From the NCBI GenBank assembly GCA_036320915.1, contig JAXBDG010000006.1, forward strand, positions 2,757,761-2,821,760: 64,000 nt of DNA, written 5' to 3'. Positions 62,030-64,000 of this stretch are shown here, piece after piece (within the stretch, counting starts at the first letter, position 1; the number at the start of each line of letters is the position of its first letter). Below the pieces are notes generated by a model. It saw only the letters and a program-made list of their open reading frames with translations, ran no database searches and was not told where the DNA came from. This DNA comes from Linnemannia elongata. Its lineage: Eukaryota; Mortierellomycota; Mortierellomycetes; Mortierellales; Mortierellaceae. A program made the position numbers and the translations under genes.

Positions 62030-64000
62030 GTGTAAAGAATGAAAAAAAAGGTTTAGAGAGAAAAAAAGTGTAATAGAGAAAAAAGAGGAGTGTAGAGAGA
62101 GAGAAAAAAGTGTAGAGAGAAAAAAACTATAAAGAGAGAAAAAAAGTGTAGAGAGAGAAAAAAAGTGTAGAGAGAGAAAAAAGTGCAGAGAGCGAAAAAA
62201 AAATGTGGACAGAGAAAAAAAAGTGTAAAGAGAAAAAAGGAATGTTGAGAGAGAAAAAAAAGTGTGGAGAGAGAAAAAAAAGTGTAGAGAGAGAAGAGAG
62301 AGAAAAAAAAGTGAAGAGGGAGAAAAAAAATGCAGAGAGAGAAAAAAAGGTGCAGAGAGAGAAAAAAAAGTGCAGAGAGAGCAAAAAAAGTATAGAGAGA
62401 CAAAAAAGTGCAGAGGGAGAAAAAAAAAGGGGAGATAGAGAAAAAAAGGTGCAGAGGGAGAAAAAAAAGTGTAGCGAGAGAAAAAAAGGATAGAGAGAGA
62501 AAAAAAAGCATAGAGAGAGAAAAAAAAGTGTACAGAGGAAAAAAAAGTGTAGATAGAAAAAAAAAAGTGCAGAGAGCGGAAAAAAAAAATGTAGCGAGAG
62601 AAAAAAGTGTAGAGTGAGAAAAAAAAGTGTAGAGGGAGAAAAAAAAGTGTAGAGGGAGAAGAAAAAGTGTTCAGAAAAAAAAAAGTGTAGAGAGAGAAAA
62701 AAAAGTGCAGTGGGAGAAACAAAAGGTGTAATAGGAGCAGAAGCCAGGTGCTAGAGAGGGTCAGAAGGCAGAAACGGATGGTGTTTATTGTACAGATAAC
62801 TAGGGTATTTATATGGATAGGTCATTAGGGGTTAGGGGATTAGGAATGTCATTATAATAGAATAGGGAATAAAGGGTCAAGGAATGCACAGTATTAGTGA
62901 GCCTAGGATACTGTGACAAAAGGGTAGAGGAAGAGAAAAGAGTGTAGAGGGAGAAAAAAAAGTGTAGAGGGAGAAAAAAAAGTGCAGAGATAGTTAAAAA
63001 AGTGCAGAGAGAGAGAAAAAAAGTGTAGAGAGAGAAAACAAAAAGTAGAGAGAGAAAAAAAGTGTGGAGGGAGAAAAAATAGTGCAGAGATTGAAAAAAA
63101 ACTGTAGAGAGAGAAAAAAGTGAAGAGAGCGAAAAAAGTGTGGAGGGAGAAAAAAAAGAGCAGAGAGTAAAAAAAAACTGTAGAGAGAGAAAAAAGTGTA
63201 AAGGGAGAAAAAAAGTATAGAGATAGAAAAAAAAGTGCAAAGGAAGAGAAAAAAGTGTAGGAAGAGAAAAAAAAGTGTAGAGAGAGAAAAAAGTGTAGAG
63301 TGAGAAAAAAAAGTGTAGAGGAAGAAAAAAAAGTGTAAAGGGAGAAGAAAAAGTGTTCAGAGAAAAAAAAGTGTAGAGAGAGAAAAAAGTGTTAGAGTGA
63401 GAAAAAAAAGTGTAGAGGAAGAAAAAAAAGTGTAAAGGGAGAAGAAAAAGTGTTCAGAGAAAAAAAAGTGTAGAGAGAGAAAAAAAATTGCAGAGGGAGA
63501 AACAAAAGGGCAGAGGAAGAGAAAAAAGTGTAGAGAGAAAAAAGTGCTGAAATGAAAAACAAGTGCAGAGGGAAAAAAAAAGTGTAGAGAGAGAAAGAAA
63601 AGTGTAGAGAGAGAGAAAAAAGTGCAGAGAGGGAAAAATAAGTGTACAGGAGAAAAAAGAGCGCAAAGAGCGGAAAGAAAAAAGTGAAGAGACAGAAAAA
63701 AAGTGCAGAGAGAGAAAATGAAGTGAGGACAGGAAAAAAAAGTGCAAAGAGAGAAAAAAAATGTAGAAACAAAAAAAAAGTGTAGAGAGAGAAAAAAAAG
63801 TGTAGAGAGAGAAAAAAAGTGTAGAGAGAGAGTGAAAAGTGCAGAGAGAGAAAAAAAGTGATGCAAGAGAAAAAAAGTGCAGATAGAGAAAAAAAGTGTA
63901 GAGAGAGAAAAAAAAGTGCAGAGAGAGAAAAAAGGCGTAGAGGGAGAAAAAAGTGCAGAGAGCGGAAAGAAAAAAGTGTAGAGGTAGAGAGAGAGAAAAA
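62030..64000. repeat. Polypurine minisatellite, 19-20-bp unit, with higher-order repeats
   Basis: A long array of a unit close to GTGTAGAGAGAGAAAAAAA (19-20 nt), with variants GTGCAGAGAG and GTGTAGAGGGAG. The plus strand is almost all purine apart from the T of GTGT and some C. It runs to the right edge. A unique island at about 62712-62935 interrupts it. A 96-97-bp higher-order unit is repeated in tandem at 63275-63370 and 63371-63467 and recurs at about 62605-62690. The unit length is not a multiple of three, so the minus strand is open in several frames by chance. Confidence 0.95.
62712..62935. other. Unique island inside the satellite, with TTAGGGG-like motif
   Basis: About 220 bp of non-satellite, AT-rich sequence. 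It includes ATTAGGGGTTAGGGGATTAGG at about 62824-62844. It has no coding frame of note and is bordered on both sides by satellite units. Confidence 0.7.

Noticed and set aside
61733..63866. Long minus-strand open frames of Phe/Ser/Leu/Thr repeats (up to 329 codons)
   Set aside because: They are translations of the polypurine satellite. The repeat unit is 19-20 nt, so several frames are open at once and codon content follows the repeat. There are no unique domains.

Overview
The window is eukaryotic and almost certainly fungal. Multi-exon genes with short introns (about 40-130 nt, GT...TAG, often GTAAGT donors) sit among intron-free genes, with long CT/GA-rich leaders and very long A/T homopolymers. 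Fungal-type families (Yhm2, Per1, Avt3-like, Apd1/Aim32, yeast-type amino acid permease) occur beside genes that yeasts lack: Integrator subunit 4 and a full-length muskelin. The best fit is an early-diverging fungus, perhaps Mortierella-like. That lineage is inference; there is no rRNA or other marker.

Layout. 0-1 kb: SRR1-domain gene (minus, cut by the left edge), sharing a 231-bp divergent promoter with a 17-exon INTS4 gene (1115-6386, plus). 6.6-12.3 kb: muskelin (minus, 7 exons). 14.0-15.4 kb: two nested, 5'-truncated LINE copies in the same orientation, ending about 90-120 bp upstream of a tRNA-Val(AAC) gene (15460-15532). 16-18 kb: intronless DUF2828/vWA protein. 18.7-22.9 kb: Q-rich protein with an AT-hook-like motif and coiled coils. 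23.1-25.7 kb: STT3. 26.3-31.3 kb: Raptor/KOG1 (8 exons). 33.8-35.9 kb: Yhm2-type mitochondrial citrate/oxoglutarate carrier. 36.7-38.7 kb: PWP1. 39.2-40.4 kb: Gfo/Idh/MocA oxidoreductase with a tiny first exon. 41.6-42.7 kb: PER1. 44.6-47.7 kb: Avt3-like vacuolar amino acid transporter. 48.4-49.4 kb: Apd1/Aim32-type [2Fe-2S] protein. 50.9-52.6 kb: amino acid permease. 53.3-54.3 kb: unrecognised coding fragments on both strands. 54.3-56.9 kb: seven-TM receptor-like protein. 56.9-64 kb: no gene; increasingly purine-rich sequence that becomes a 19-20-bp minisatellite with higher-order repeats, running off the right edge.

The genes are independent housekeeping units, not a cluster. Several belong to nutrient sensing and supply (Raptor/TORC1, two amino acid transporters, Yhm2) or to the secretory and GPI pathway (STT3, PER1). 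I see no CRISPR, toxin or virus gene. The most unusual parts are the nested LINEs beside the tRNA gene, the terminal polypurine satellite, INTS4 in a fungus, and about eight A/T runs of 30 nt or more. Exon joins given below were worked out by hand from splice sites and reading-frame phase.
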